A stretch of DNA of 64,000 bases from an uncultured Parabacteroides sp. (GCA_949295065.1 CASFJQ010000022.1:1-64000), one strand, 5' to 3'; shown: positions 53,395-63,616, counted from the first letter of the stretch. The notes: generated by a model from the letters alone, not told the origin. Program-made: numbers and translations.

Positions 53395-54657
53395 ATGAAA
53401 GCATTAATGTTTGGATGGGAGTTTCCTCCTCATATCCTTGGAGGATTGGGAACTGCCAGTTACGGTTTGACCAAAGGTATGGCTCTACAGCCGGATATGG
53501 ATATTACATTCTGTATTCCAAAGCCATGGGGTGATGAGGATCAGAGTTTTTTGAAGATAATAGGAGTTAACAATGTTCCTATTGTATGGCGCGATGTGAA
53601 TTATGATTTCGTAAAAGAACGCCTGGGCAAATATATGGATCCTCAGTTATATTTTGATTTCAGGAACAATATTTATGCGGACTTCTCATATCGCTATGTA
53701 AATGATTTGGGATGCCTTGAATTCTCCGGCCGTTATCCTGATAACTTGCTGGAAGAGATAAACAACTATTCAATTGTTGCGGGTGTGATTGCGAGAACTG
53801 TTCCTTGCGATGTTATTCACGCTCACGACTGGCTGACATATCCTGCAGGAATACATGCAAAGCAGGTTACAGGAAAACCTCTTGTAATCCATGTTCATGC
53901 AACGGACTATGACAGAAGCCGCGGTAATGTCAATCCTGATGTTTATGCCATTGAAAAGAATGGTATGGATAATGCCGACCATATCATCACTGTAAGTAAT
54001 CTTACACGCCATACTGTTATTGAGAAATATCATCAAGATCCTGCAAAAGTGACAACTGTGCACAATGCCGTTGAACCTTTGAGCCCGGAAATCCTGGCAA
54101 TACAGGACAAGAAAGGTGTGAACGATAAAATCATTACTTTCCTTGGACGTATAACAATGCAGAAAGGACCGGAATATTTCGTTGAGGCTGCTGCCAAGGT
54201 TTTGGCTAAAGCTCCTAACGCACGTTTCGTGATGGCAGGAAGCGGGGATATGATGGACCAGATGATTCGTCTGGCTGCTTCCCGAAACATTTCGGACCGT
54301 TTCCATTTCACCGGCTTTATGAAAGGAAAGCAAGTGTATGAAGTATTGAAGGCTAGCGATGTGTATGTGATGCCTTCTGTTTCGGAGCCTTTCGGTATTT
54401 CTCCTTTGGAAGCTATGCAGTGCGGTGTTCCGAGTATTATTTCAAAACAATCCGGATGTGCGGAAATTCTTGATTATGCAATCAAGGTAGATTATTGGGA
54501 TATTGAAGCACTTGCTGATGCTATGTATTCAATAATAACTTATCCGGCTATGCACGAATTCCTGAAGGTTGAAGGAAAACGTGAAGTTGATAATATCAAA
54601 TGGGAATATGCCGGACAGAAGGTTCGCCGTATCTATGATATGGTAATGCACAAATAG
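53395..54657 (+). CDS. GT4-type glycogen synthase-like glycosyltransferase
   Basis: The 420-residue GT-B protein starts MKALMFGWEFPPHILGGLGTASYGLTKGM, the N-terminal nucleotide-sugar motif (GGLG) of glycogen synthase-like enzymes. It contains VIHAHDWLTYPAGIHA and the C-terminal FLGRITMQKGPEYFVEAAAKVL and VSEPFGISPLEAMQCGVPSIISKQSGCAEIL (the E-x7-E motif of retaining GT4/GT5). It is shorter than classical GlgA (about 480). Placed between debranching and GH57 genes, it probably builds or extends alpha-1,4-glucan. The spacing to GH133 is 14 bp. Confidence 0.85.
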   Translation: MKALMFGWEFPPHILGGLGTASYGLTKGMALQPDMDITFCIPKPWGDEDQSFLKIIGVNNVPIVWRDVNYDFVKERLGKYMDPQLYFDFRNNIYADFSYRYVNDLGCLEFSGRYPDNLLEEINNYSIVAGVIARTVPCDVIHAHDWLTYPAGIHAKQVTGKPLVIHVHATDYDRSRGNVNPDVYAIEKNGMDNADHIITVSNLTRHTVIEKYHQDPAKVTTVHNAVEPLSPEILAIQDKKGVNDKIITFLGRITMQKGPEYFVEAAAKVLAKAPNARFVMAGSGDMMDQMIRLAASRNISDRFHFTGFMKGKQVYEVLKASDVYVMPSVSEPFGISPLEAMQCGVPSIISKQSGCAEILDYAIKVDYWDIEALADAMYSIITYPAMHEFLKVEGKREVDNIKWEYAGQKVRRIYDMVMHK

Positions 54658-54711
54658 TTTTGTGCCAAATAGTCAAAATAACAGTATAAATTTAAAAAAA
54701 GACATACAATT

Positions 54712-56010
54712 ATGAAAACAATCTGTTTTTACTTTCAGATACATCAACCGTTTCGTTTAAAAAGATACCGTTTCTTCGATATAGGTAATGATCATTATTA
54801 CTATGATGATTTCCAGAATGAAGAGATTATCCGCCGCATAGCTGAGAGATGTTATTTGCCGGCAAACAGGACAATTCTGGAAATGATTAAAAACAGTGGA
54901 GGTAAGTTTAAGGTTGCCTTCTCAATTTCAGGTGTTGCCCTTGAGCAAATGGAAATTTATACACCTGAGGTAATTGACAGCTTTAAAGAACTGGCTGCTA
55001 CAGGAAACATTGAATTCCTTTCTGAAACTTATGCACATTCTTTGTCTTCATTAGGTGATATCGAAGAATTCAAACATCAGATTAAGAAACAGGAAGATAA
55101 GATATACACTCTTTTCGGTGTAAAACCTAAAGTGTTCCGTAACACTGAGCTTATTTATTCTGACGATATTTCTGAAGCAGTTTATGAAATGGGCTACAGA
55201 GGTATGTTGACAGAAGGTGCTAAGCATATTCTTGGTTGGAAGAGTCCTAACTATATGTATGCATCATGCGTCAGACCGGATTTGCATTTGTTGCTTAAGA
55301 ACGACAAATTCAGTGAAGACCTTTCTGAAAGATTCACTGACTACAGTTGGAACGAATATCCATTGACTGCTGATAAATTCATCTCATGGATTGCTTCAAC
55401 TCCGGAATCAGAACAGGTTATAAATCTGTTTATGAATTATGAAGTTCTTGGTTCTTTGCATAGTGCTTCTTCAGGAATCTTTGACTTCTTTAAGGCTTTG
55501 CCTCAGTATGCGGCTGAAAAGAATATCGGATTCTCAACTCCATCTGAGATTTTTAAATTGATGAAACCGGTGGATTGTTTGTCAGTTCCATATCCAATGT
55601 CTTGGGTGGACGAAGAAAGAGATACAAGCTCTTGGTTGGGTAATGTTCTCCAGCAGGAAGCATTCCGCAAGATTTGCGAGATTGGTGAACGTGTTCGTAT
55701 GTGCGAACCTCGCCGTATCCGTCAGGACTGGTATTATCTTCAGAGCAGCGACCATTTCTATTATATGAGCACTAAACATATGGGACAGAAAGGCTTCAGC
55801 CCTTATGACAATCCATATGATGCTTTCAATAATTATATGAATGTGTTGTCTGACTTTATTGTCCGTGTTAAAGCTCAGTTCCCTGAAACTATCGAAAACG
55901 AAGAGTTGAACTCTTTGTTGGCTACAATCAAGAACCAGGGTGAAGAAATTGAAGCATTGCAGAAAGAACTGGACAAAGCTAAAAAAAGACAATCTAAAAA
56001 AGAAAAATAA
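54712..56010 (+). CDS. GH57 alpha-amylase / 4-alpha-glucanotransferase-like
   Basis: The 432-residue cytoplasmic protein shows GH57 motifs: motif 1 FQIHQPFRL (residues about 7-15), the nucleophile region VFRNTELIYSDDI with its Glu, motif 5 FMNYEVLGSLHS, and a C-terminal coiled coil (NQGEEIEALQKELDKAKKRQSKKEK). GH57 members act on alpha-1,4-glucans by hydrolysis or transfer with retention. As third gene of the glycogen operon it likely trims or rearranges linear glucan chains. It is 54 bp after the GT gene and is ended by the hairpin at 56042. Confidence 0.87.
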   Translation: MKTICFYFQIHQPFRLKRYRFFDIGNDHYYYDDFQNEEIIRRIAERCYLPANRTILEMIKNSGGKFKVAFSISGVALEQMEIYTPEVIDSFKELAATGNIEFLSETYAHSLSSLGDIEEFKHQIKKQEDKIYTLFGVKPKVFRNTELIYSDDISEAVYEMGYRGMLTEGAKHILGWKSPNYMYASCVRPDLHLLLKNDKFSEDLSERFTDYSWNEYPLTADKFISWIASTPESEQVINLFMNYEVLGSLHSASSGIFDFFKALPQYAAEKNIGFSTPSEIFKLMKPVDCLSVPYPMSWVDEERDTSSWLGNVLQQEAFRKICEIGERVRMCEPRRIRQDWYYLQSSDHFYYMSTKHMGQKGFSPYDNPYDAFNNYMNVLSDFIVRVKAQFPETIENEELNSLLATIKNQGEEIEALQKELDKAKKRQSKKEK

Positions 56011-56041
56011 GCCTTTGTGCTTTTTAAAGTAATCAATTAAG

Positions 56042-56082
56042 GGACTACGCCGATTTGTTAAATTCGGCGTGGTCCTTTTTTT
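56042..56082 (+). terminator. Terminator of the glycogen operon
   Basis: GGACTACGCCGA pairs with TCGGCGTGGTCC (one G-U) and is followed by seven T residues. Confidence 0.92.
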
Positions 56083-56136
56083 GTGTGTCGATTCTTGAAA
56101 AAAATACTTGATTTCGGGGAACTTATTTCTCAGTAT

Positions 56137-56168
56137 TTTGCATAAGATAAAAATATTATATATGTTTG
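56137..56168 (+). promoter_or_regulatory. Promoter of the GH51 gene pair
   Basis: TTTG (56137-56140), a 20-bp spacer and TATGTTTG (56161-56168) match the consensus. The start near 56175 leaves only about 25 nt before the ATG at 56200. Confidence 0.7.
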
Positions 56169-56199
56169 TGTATGGATTACATTTATAAATCTGATATTT

Positions 56200-57738
56200 A
56201 TGAAAAAAGTTTTTTTAAGTTTAGCATTATTTACCACATTGTCAGTCTGTGCACAGACACAAGTATCTGTAACTCTTCATACAGAAGAAGCTACACAGAA
56301 AATCAACAAAGAAATATACGGACAGTTCGCCGAACATCTGGGAAGCTGTATATATGGAGGACTTTGGGTTGGTCCGGAATCGGATATACCAAATCAGGAC
56401 GGATACAGAACAGATGTCCTTGAAGCCTTGAAAAAGCTTAAAGTTCCGGTGCTGAGATGGCCGGGAGGATGTTTTGCCGATGAATATCATTGGATGGACG
56501 GAATTGGCCCTAAGGAAAACCGTCCTAAGATGGTGAACAACAACTGGGGCGGAACAGTGGAAGATAACAGTTTTGGCACGCACGAATTCCTGAATTTGTG
56601 TGAACTGCTGGGTTGTGAACCTTACATTAGCGGAAACGTGGGAAGTGGAAGCGTTGAAGAATTGGCAAAATGGGTTGAATATATGACGGCCGAACAAGGA
56701 AGCCCAATGGCAAAACTGCGCAAGGAAAACGGACGTGAAAAGCCTTGGAAAGTCAAATATCTTGGTGTCGGTAATGAAAGCTGGGGTTGCGGAGGAAGTA
56801 TGCGCCCGGAATATTATTCAGATTTGTACAGAAGATATTCAACATATTGCAGAAATTATAATGGAAACCAACTTTATAAAATAGCCAGCGGTGCAAGTGA
56901 TTATGACTACAACTGGACTGAGGTGCTGATGAAGAATATCGGAGGCAGAATGGATGGTATATCTCTTCATTATTATACTGTTACCGGCTGGCAGGGTAGT
57001 AAAGGTGCTGCAACAGTATTTTCTGCTGATGATTATTACTGGACAATGGGAAAATGTCTGGAGATTGAGGACGTAATCAAACGTCATATATCTATAATGG
57101 ATAAATATGACCCAAACAAGAATATAGATTTGCTTGTTGACGAATGGGGAACATGGTGGGATGAAGAACCTGGAACGACACCGGGACACTTGTTCCAGCA
57201 GAATACAATGCGTGATGCTTTTGTGGCTGCATTGACCCTGAATATATTCCATAAATATGTTGACCGTATAAAAATGGCTAACATTGCTCAGATAGTAAAT
57301 GTTCTGCAGTCAATGATACTTACTGATGGACCAAAGATGGTTCTTACACCGACTTATCATGTGTTTGAAATGTATAATGTTCATCAGGATGCAACATATA
57401 TTCCTTTGGATATAGAATGTGAACGTAAAGTTGTGCGTGATGACAGAATAGTTCCAATGCTTAGCGCAACTGCATCGAAAGATAAAGACGGATTGGTTCA
57501 TATTTCATTGGCTAATGTGAATCTTGAAGAATCTCAGACTGTATCAATAGATTTGGATGGTATAAAGAACAAAGCTGTTACAGGCAGAATCTTGGTCTCA
57601 GAAAAGATAGATGATTATAATTCATTTGAGAATCCGGATAAAGTAAAACCTGTAGCTTTCAAGGATTGCAAGATTTCCGGAGGAAAGCTGGTTGTAAATG
57701 TTCCGGCTCAATCTATCGTCGCTCTTGAGTTGAAATAA
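56200..57738 (+). CDS. GH51 alpha-L-arabinofuranosidase
   Basis: The 512-residue protein has a signal peptide (cleavage after about CAQ, 19) and the GH51 barrel: [41 protein letters not shown], the acid/base Glu193 in [11 protein letters not shown] and the nucleophile Glu315 in [10 protein letters not shown]. These retaining enzymes cut alpha-L-arabinofuranosyl side chains from arabinan or arabinoxylan. The signal peptide puts it in the periplasm. It is 28 bp before a second, larger GH51 gene with which it shares a promoter. Confidence 0.93.
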   Translation: MKKVFLSLALFTTLSVCAQTQVSVTLHTEEATQKINKEIYGQFAEHLGSCIYGGLWVGPESDIPNQDGYRTDVLEALKKLKVPVLRWPGGCFADEYHWMDGIGPKENRPKMVNNNWGGTVEDNSFGTHEFLNLCELLGCEPYISGNVGSGSVEELAKWVEYMTAEQGSPMAKLRKENGREKPWKVKYLGVGNESWGCGGSMRPEYYSDLYRRYSTYCRNYNGNQLYKIASGASDYDYNWTEVLMKNIGGRMDGISLHYYTVTGWQGSKGAATVFSADDYYWTMGKCLEIEDVIKRHISIMDKYDPNKNIDLLVDEWGTWWDEEPGTTPGHLFQQNTMRDAFVAALTLNIFHKYVDRIKMANIAQIVNVLQSMILTDGPKMVLTPTYHVFEMYNVHQDATYIPLDIECERKVVRDDRIVPMLSATASKDKDGLVHISLANVNLEESQTVSIDLDGIKNKAVTGRILVSEKIDDYNSFENPDKVKPVAFKDCKISGGKLVVNVPAQSIVALELK

Positions 57739-57766
57739 AATTGTTGTAGTATTTTAATTGTAAAGT

Positions 57767-59749
57767 ATGAAAAAGACTTTTTGGATATCTTTGGCTGCAT
57801 TGTTTGCTACATCGTTTGCTTATGCCGGAAATGTAAATAATATTGTATTGAAAGCCAATAAAATTGGGGCTGAGATAAAACCGACAATGTATGGGCATTT
57901 TTTCGAGGATATAAATTTCGGAGCAGACGGAGGTCTTTATGCGGAGTTGGTGAAAAACCGTTCATTCGAGTTCCCTCAGAATTTTATGGGATGGAATGTT
58001 TTTGGCAATGTCAAACTTATGGATGATGGCCCGTTTGAAAGAAATCCACATTATGTGAGATTGGGAAATTCCGGACACAGAGAAAAACATACAGGTCTGG
58101 AAAATGAAGGCTTTTTCGGAATCGGGCTTAAGGAAAACGCTAAATATCGTTTTTCTGTTTGGGCTAGGGGCAAAGGCCAGAATATAAGAGTGGAGTTGAT
58201 AGATAATGATTCCATGGCTGAAACACAAGTTCTGGTGTCCTCCAAATTGGATATAAATTCGTCCGAATGGACAAAATATGAGTTGGAGATGGTTTCTCCT
58301 GTTACTATAGACAAAGCTCATCTGAGAATTTTCCTTACATCAGACGGTGATGTCGATTTGGAGCATATATCATTGTTCCCGGTTGATACTTGGAAAGGAC
58401 ACAAAAACGGATTGAGAAAAGATTTGGTTCAGGCATTGGCTGATACCAAACCCGGCGTGTTCCGTTTCCCCGGCGGATGTATTGTTGAGGGAACAGATTT
58501 GGATACAAGATATAGCTGGAAAAACTCTGTAGGTCCGGTTGAGAATCGTCCTTGCAATGAGAACAGATGGCATTATACTTTTCCACATCGCTTTTTCCCG
58601 GATTATTTCCAAAGTTATGGAATGGGATTTTATGAAATGTTCCTTTTGTCTGAAGAAATAGGAGCAGAACCTCTGCCTGTGTTGAGTTGCGGTTTAGCTT
58701 GTCAGTTCCAGAATGACAATGAAGACGCTCACGCCGGTTTGGATGAGTTGGATCCGTTCATACAGGATGCTTTGGATTTGATAGAATTTGCTAATGGCGA
58801 TGCAACTACAACCAAGTGGGGAAAACTCCGTGCAGAAATGGGCCACCCGGCACCATTTGGTTTGAAATTCATAGCTATTGGAAATGAGCAATGGGGCGAT
58901 TTATATACTAAACGCCTTGAACCTTTTGTAAAGGCAATCAGAAAAGCATATCCGGATATTCAGATTATCGGTTCGTCAGGACCTAATTCAGAAGGAAAGG
59001 ATTTTGAGTATTTATGGCCTGAGATGAAGAGAATCAAGGTGGATTTGGTTGATGAACATTTTTATCGTTCGGAGAAATGGTTCTTGTCGCAAGGCAATCG
59101 TTATGATAAATATGACAGAAAAGGTCCTAAAGTGTTTGCCGGTGAATATGCTTGCCATGGAGCAAATGGCAAGAAATGGAATCATTTTCATGCTTCTTTG
59201 CTTGAAGCTGCTTTTATGACCGGACTTGAGAGAAATGCAGATGTTGTTCATATGGCTACTTATGCGCCATTACTTGCTCATGTTGAGGGATGGCAGTGGC
59301 GTCCGGATTTGATTTGGTTTGACAATCTTAGAGTGGCTCGTTCATGTAGTTATTATGTTCAGCAATTGTATGGAAACAATAAAGGTACTAATGTGGTTCC
59401 TTTGTTAATGGATGATAAGCCGGTTGCTGGTAATCCTGATCAGAACGGTTTGTTTGCAAGTGCAGTTTGGGATAGTAACACAGAGGAATATATCGTGAAA
59501 ATAGCAAATACTTCATCACAACCTCAAAGTATTAAATTGGATTTTGAAGGACTTAAGAAGAAGAAATTATCTGGCAGAGTTGAAGTTATAACTCTTCATT
59601 CAGATGATATATATCTGGATAATACGTTGGATAAACCTTTACAGATTGTTCCTCAAAATTCATTTATGAATATGGGAGAGAATGGTTTTGATGCAGATAT
59701 TCCAGCATATACATTTACCGTATATAAGTTTAAATGTGAGAAGAAATAG
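57767..59749 (+). CDS. GH51 alpha-L-arabinofuranosidase with carbohydrate-binding-like insert
   Basis: The 660-residue protein has a signal peptide (cleavage after AYA, 20) and the larger GH51 architecture. After MYGHFFEDINFGADGGLYAELVKNRSFEF a CBM4/galactose-binding-like domain (about 65-205, SVWARGKGQNIRVELID) is inserted before the barrel. The barrel has FRFPGGCIVEGTDLDTRYSWKNSVG, the acid/base Glu in FIAIGNEQWGDLY and the nucleophile Glu in VFAGEYACHG. The two GH51 enzymes are clearly different subgroups and may split linkages between them. Confidence 0.93.
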   Translation: MKKTFWISLAALFATSFAYAGNVNNIVLKANKIGAEIKPTMYGHFFEDINFGADGGLYAELVKNRSFEFPQNFMGWNVFGNVKLMDDGPFERNPHYVRLGNSGHREKHTGLENEGFFGIGLKENAKYRFSVWARGKGQNIRVELIDNDSMAETQVLVSSKLDINSSEWTKYELEMVSPVTIDKAHLRIFLTSDGDVDLEHISLFPVDTWKGHKNGLRKDLVQALADTKPGVFRFPGGCIVEGTDLDTRYSWKNSVGPVENRPCNENRWHYTFPHRFFPDYFQSYGMGFYEMFLLSEEIGAEPLPVLSCGLACQFQNDNEDAHAGLDELDPFIQDALDLIEFANGDATTTKWGKLRAEMGHPAPFGLKFIAIGNEQWGDLYTKRLEPFVKAIRKAYPDIQIIGSSGPNSEGKDFEYLWPEMKRIKVDLVDEHFYRSEKWFLSQGNRYDKYDRKGPKVFAGEYACHGANGKKWNHFHASLLEAAFMTGLERNADVVHMATYAPLLAHVEGWQWRPDLIWFDNLRVARSCSYYVQQLYGNNKGTNVVPLLMDDKPVAGNPDQNGLFASAVWDSNTEEYIVKIANTSSQPQSIKLDFEGLKKKKLSGRVEVITLHSDDIYLDNTLDKPLQIVPQNSFMNMGENGFDADIPAYTFTVYKFKCEKK

Positions 59750-59788
59750 CAAAGGCTGTAAAGCCGTTTGTTTATTATGTGTTTCCTT

Positions 59789-59821
59789 TTGTCCGAAGCT
59801 GATTTACTTGGCTTCGGACAA
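59789..59821 (+). terminator. Hairpin after the GH51 pair
   Basis: TTGTCCGAAGC pairs perfectly with GCTTCGGACAA; the following GTTTTAAT is only a weak T tract. Confidence 0.75.
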
Positions 59822-59918
59822 GTTTTAATATTAAGTTTAAATTCTATGTATTATATGAAATGTTAGGTGTCAAGTGAAAAAAGAAATATTAGTTGAGGTT
59901 TAAAAATCCGGAGAAAAA

Positions 59919-59949
59919 TTTGCATTTAATAAAAATGTTTATACCTTTG
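59919..59949 (+). promoter_or_regulatory. Promoter of tRNA-Trp
   Basis: TTTG (59919-59922), a 19-bp spacer and TACCTTTG (59942-59949) are an exact consensus promoter; the predicted start is near 59956, a few bases before the mature tRNA. Confidence 0.85.
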
Positions 59950-59959
59950 CACCCGCAAT

Positions 59960-60032
59960 ACGGAACTAGCTCAGTTGGTAGAGCACTGGTCTCCAAAACC
60001 AGGTGTCGGGAGTTCGAGCCTCTCGTTCCGTG
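59960..60032 (+). tRNA. trnW: tRNA-Trp (anticodon CCA)
   Basis: The 73-nt cloverleaf has a 7-bp acceptor stem (ACGGAAC with GTTCCGT), a D arm with AGCTCAGTTGGTAGAGC, an anticodon stem CTGGT/ACCAG around loop CTCCAAA (anticodon CCA), and a T arm with GTTCGAGCC. The discriminator is G and the CCA end is not encoded. It has its own promoter and terminator. Confidence 0.97.
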
Positions 60033-60044
60033 CAGAGAGGGAGT

Positions 60045-60078
60045 CTTTCCGGATTTATCGTCCGGAAAGGCTTTTTTT
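60045..60078 (+). terminator. Terminator of tRNA-Trp
   Basis: CTTTCCGGA pairs perfectly with TCCGGAAAG and is followed by GC and seven T residues, 13 bp after the tRNA. Confidence 0.93.
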
Positions 60079-60204
60079 ATATACTTATGTCTTATGATTG
60101 AAAAAAAAGAAAAGCTGATTTTTTAATGAAAAGGGAAATAAAATCTTTTATATTTATGAATTTCTCACCTTTTTTGCTTTTCTTTGCGGAAAATATTAAA
60201 TGAC

Positions 60205-60933
60205 GTGAATCTTATAATTGAACAAGGAAACACATCAACAAAGGTTGCTATTTATGAGCAAGGATGCATTAAGGAATATTTCATGTATAAACATGTAAAT
60301 ATAGAAGAGATTGCAGCATTGCTAAAAAAGTATAGTTGTACGTGCGGTATATTGTCAACGGTTATAGATATTGATGAAGAACTTGTGTCTTACTTGCAAA
60401 CAAATTTGACGCATTTTATTTTTCTTGATGAGTCTGTCAAATTGCCGGTATTGATTGAATATGATACTCCTAAAACACTAGGAAAAGATAGAATTGCAGC
60501 GATTGTCGGAGCTAATTATCTTATGCCGGGGAAAGATTTGTTGATTATAGATGCTGGAACAGCAATAACATATGAGCTTGTTGAATCTACAGGAGTTTAT
60601 AAAGGTGGAAATATATCACCAGGTATGACAACCCGCTTCAAGGCTCTTAACTGTTTTACAAAAAAACTACCTTTGGTACAAGAAGAGAATGACGTTCCGT
60701 TGATTGGAACCAGTACAATAACTGCCATCCAGGCAGGTGTTGTCAATGGTGTAGTTTTTGAAATGGAAGGATATATTGATAGCTTGCGAAAGATATATCC
60801 CGGACTTTTGGTTTTTTTAACAGGCGGTCATTCATTTTATTTTGAAAGCCGACTAAAAAACACCATCTTTGCAGATATTAATTTAGTGTTGACAGGATTA
60901 AATAGAATCTTAGAGTATAATGTTGAAGTGTAA
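60205..60933 (+). CDS. coaX: Type III pantothenate kinase
   Basis: The 242-residue cytoplasmic kinase makes 4'-phosphopantothenate, the first CoA step. I chose the GTG at 60205 because family proteins begin MNLIIDxGNT; the TTG at 60184 adds seven unmatched residues. Motifs are NLIIEQGNTSTKVAIY (phosphate loop), TLGKDRIAAIVGANYL and LLIIDAGTAITYELV followed by GGNISPGM. Residue 6 is Glu where the family has Asp in DxGNT, a conservative but notable change at the ATP/metal site. Its end overlaps the next gene by 14 bp. Confidence 0.9.
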   Translation: MNLIIEQGNTSTKVAIYEQGCIKEYFMYKHVNIEEIAALLKKYSCTCGILSTVIDIDEELVSYLQTNLTHFIFLDESVKLPVLIEYDTPKTLGKDRIAAIVGANYLMPGKDLLIIDAGTAITYELVESTGVYKGGNISPGMTTRFKALNCFTKKLPLVQEENDVPLIGTSTITAIQAGVVNGVVFEMEGYIDSLRKIYPGLLVFLTGGHSFYFESRLKNTIFADINLVLTGLNRILEYNVEV

Positions 60934-62209
60934 TAAATTAATAATAGTTGCATTATTGCTTCTTGTACAGTTGGGTGTAACAGCTCAAAATAATACAAAT
61001 TCGCCATATACACGCTTTGGATATGGAAATTTGGCAGATCATTCATTTGGTGCGAACCGTTCAATGGGAGGCGTAGGCATTGCATTACGTGACCCATCTC
61101 AGATAAATCCTATGAATCCGGCTTCATATAGTTGTATGGATTCAATGACATTTTTGTTCGATTTTGGAGCAGGATTGCAGTTGGCGCGATTCAGTGACGG
61201 AGTGAACTCGGACAATAAACTGAATGGTAATTTGGAGTATTTTGCAATGCAGTTCCCGATTACGCGTTGGTTGGCGATGAGTGCGGGTATTAAACCTTAT
61301 TCCTTTGTCGGTTATAGTTATGGAGCTGTTGAAACAATTGGAGATACAAAATATGCAAATACATATAGTGGAGAAGGCGGATTAAACGAATTGTATGCTG
61401 GATTGTCTATAGATATATGGAAGAAAAGATTGGCTGTTGGTGCAAATGTCGGTTATTTGTTTGGAAACATTATTCATAGCCAGAATTTGACATTTAGCGA
61501 TGATGCATCATCTGCTTACACAACAAGCCGAAGCCAGTCAATGGATGTAAGAGATGTGAAGTTTGATTTTGGTATCCAATATACTCAACCTGTAAGTGCT
61601 ACAGAAAGTTTTACTTTAGGTTTGACTTATTCGCCCTCCAACAGATTGAACTCAACATCTTATAATTCATTCCAACGTTATTCAAATTCGAGCGGAACTT
61701 TGATTGAATCGAAAGTTGATACATTGGCAGGAGCTATATCCGATTTGCCGGATACGTATGGTATAGGATTGTCATATAAGAAAAATAATAAGCTTGTTGT
61801 TGCGGCTGATTTCCTGTATGAAACATGGGATAAATGCTTGTATATGGGGCAAGATGATGCATTCAGCAACAGAATGCGTATAGGTGCTGGAGTTGAATAT
61901 ATACCGGCATATAATAAAAGACTGTATTTTAACCGTATTAAATATCGTGCTGGAGTTCATTACTCTAACTCTTATTTGAATGTGAATATGGCAGATGGAG
62001 GTGTAGCCAAGAATTATGGATATAAGGAATATGGTGCTACTGTTGGTTTTGGCTTTCCTTTGATCGACAACCGTTCTTATTTGAATTTTGGAGTTGAATA
62101 TGTTAATGTAAAACCGGAACATCCTTCAATGATATCGGAACAGTATTTTCGCTTTTCCGTTAGTTATGCATTTAATGAATTCTGGTTCTTTAAACGAAAA
62201 GTGGATTAA
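60920..62209 (+). CDS. Outer-membrane beta-barrel protein, FadL/porin-like
   Basis: The 429-residue protein has a signal peptide (about 1-22, ending VTAQ) and repeated amphipathic beta-strands through to a C-terminal strand EQYFRFSVSYAFNEFWFF with aromatic residues, the usual signal for barrel assembly. NSPYTRFGYGNLADHSFGANRSMGGVGIAL at the start and NPASYSCMDSMTFLFDFGA are like the Bacteroidetes long-chain-fatty-acid-transporter-related proteins. No function is known. It is coupled to coaX by a 14-bp overlap and followed by the TPR gene. Confidence 0.7.
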   Translation: MLKCNKLIIVALLLLVQLGVTAQNNTNSPYTRFGYGNLADHSFGANRSMGGVGIALRDPSQINPMNPASYSCMDSMTFLFDFGAGLQLARFSDGVNSDNKLNGNLEYFAMQFPITRWLAMSAGIKPYSFVGYSYGAVETIGDTKYANTYSGEGGLNELYAGLSIDIWKKRLAVGANVGYLFGNIIHSQNLTFSDDASSAYTTSRSQSMDVRDVKFDFGIQYTQPVSATESFTLGLTYSPSNRLNSTSYNSFQRYSNSSGTLIESKVDTLAGAISDLPDTYGIGLSYKKNNKLVVAADFLYETWDKCLYMGQDDAFSNRMRIGAGVEYIPAYNKRLYFNRIKYRAGVHYSNSYLNVNMADGGVAKNYGYKEYGATVGFGFPLIDNRSYLNFGVEYVNVKPEHPSMISEQYFRFSVSYAFNEFWFFKRKVD

Positions 62210-62242
62210 AACAAATAGTTAACTTTAATAAGTAAGTAAAAT

Positions 62243-63607
62243 ATGAGAATCAAGGTATTACTACTAGCACTTGGCTGTACAATGGGAACATTGGGGGCTT
62301 ATGCACAAAAAGGTGTCGATAATGGAACCCAATTTGGTTCTGGTGAAGACAGCGTTCGTTGTATCACAAATATCAGCTTGTTTGTACCATATGCAAAAGC
62401 TGGTAATTTCAAGGATGCACGTGAATTTTGGAAAATAGCTTATGATGAATGTCCTGCTGCAACAAAGGATATTTATTTGTATGGCGTTCGTATTGTTGGT
62501 TGGCAGATCGAAAATGAAAAGGATGCTGCTAAAAAAGCAGAGCTTGTTAATAATTTGATGGAAGTTTATGACAAGCGTGTTAAGTATTTCGGTTCTGACA
62601 AACGTTATGGAAAAGACTGGATTGTAGCGAGAAAAGCTCAGGATTATATCCAGTATATGGAAAATAATGTTGATGCCAATAAACTTTATGGCTGGTTGAA
62701 GGAAATTATTGATGAATTTGGCAACAACACTGATGCTTTAGGTGTGAACTTGTTTACTTATGCTTCATTGCTTAAGATGCAGGCTGATGCTAACTTCAAA
62801 GATCAGTATATCCAGGATTATTTGAAAGCTGCTTCAGTTTTGGATGCTCAGTTGAAAGCTGCACAGGCTGCAAACAACGAGAAAGAAGTTAAGACTGTAC
62901 AGGCATATATGTCAAGTGTAGAAAACAATTTTGCTAATAGTGGAGCTGCTGATTGCGAAACTTTGCAGAATGTTTATGCATCTAAAGTTGAAGAAAACAA
63001 GACAAACTTGGATTTCTTGAAACAGACAATTGCTTTGTTGCGTCGTTCTCGTTGCCAGGAAGCTGAAGTTTATTTTACTGCTTCTGGTTATGCTCATGCT
63101 ATTGAACCTACTGCTGAATCTGCTGTTGGTTTGGCTAAGCAGGCTGTTAAAAAACAAGATTATGATTCTGCAATTAAATTCTTTGAAGAAGCAGTTTCTT
63201 TGGAATCAGATCCTGTTGAAAAAGCTAACGACTATTATATGATTGCATTGTTAGCTTTCGAACAGAACAGCTACTCAAAAGCAAGAGAATATTGCCGTAA
63301 AGCTATCGCTGAAAACGCAAACTATGGTGCTCCATATTTGTTGATTGGTAAGATGTATGCAGCTACTTCTAAGTCTATTTATCCAAGCGATGGTGTTATG
63401 GCGCGTGCCGTTTACTATGCTGCAATCGACAAATTCAGCAAAGCAAAACAGGTTGATGAATCTTGTGCTGAAGAAGCTAATCAGCTGATTAGTTCATACA
63501 GAGCTCACTTGCCTTCAAACGAAGAAGTCTTCATGCACCCGGATTTGGAAAAAGGTAAAGCTGTTACAATCGGTGGATGGATTGGTGAAAGCACTATCGT
63601 AAGATAA
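62243..63607 (+). CDS. Periplasmic TPR protein
   Basis: The 454-residue protein has a signal peptide (about 1-21, ending AYAQ) and helical repeats, the clearest being canonical TPR units near 300-375: AVGLAKQAVKKQDYDSAIKFFEEAVSLESDP, ANDYYMIALLAFEQNSYSKAREYCRKAIAENANYGAPYLLIGKMY. TPR proteins act as protein-binding scaffolds. Lying between a barrel protein and lptC it may take part in envelope assembly, but this is guesswork from position. Codon use is strongly biased, suggesting good expression. Confidence 0.72.
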   Translation: MRIKVLLLALGCTMGTLGAYAQKGVDNGTQFGSGEDSVRCITNISLFVPYAKAGNFKDAREFWKIAYDECPAATKDIYLYGVRIVGWQIENEKDAAKKAELVNNLMEVYDKRVKYFGSDKRYGKDWIVARKAQDYIQYMENNVDANKLYGWLKEIIDEFGNNTDALGVNLFTYASLLKMQADANFKDQYIQDYLKAASVLDAQLKAAQAANNEKEVKTVQAYMSSVENNFANSGAADCETLQNVYASKVEENKTNLDFLKQTIALLRRSRCQEAEVYFTASGYAHAIEPTAESAVGLAKQAVKKQDYDSAIKFFEEAVSLESDPVEKANDYYMIALLAFEQNSYSKAREYCRKAIAENANYGAPYLLIGKMYAATSKSIYPSDGVMARAVYYAAIDKFSKAKQVDESCAEEANQLISSYRAHLPSNEEVFMHPDLEKGKAVTIGGWIGESTIVR

Positions 63608-63616
63608 TATTTTATT

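Noticed and set aside
59893-60126. A 77-codon ORF over the tRNA-Trp region
   Set aside because: It spans the tRNA, its promoter and its terminator; the cloverleaf explains the sequence.
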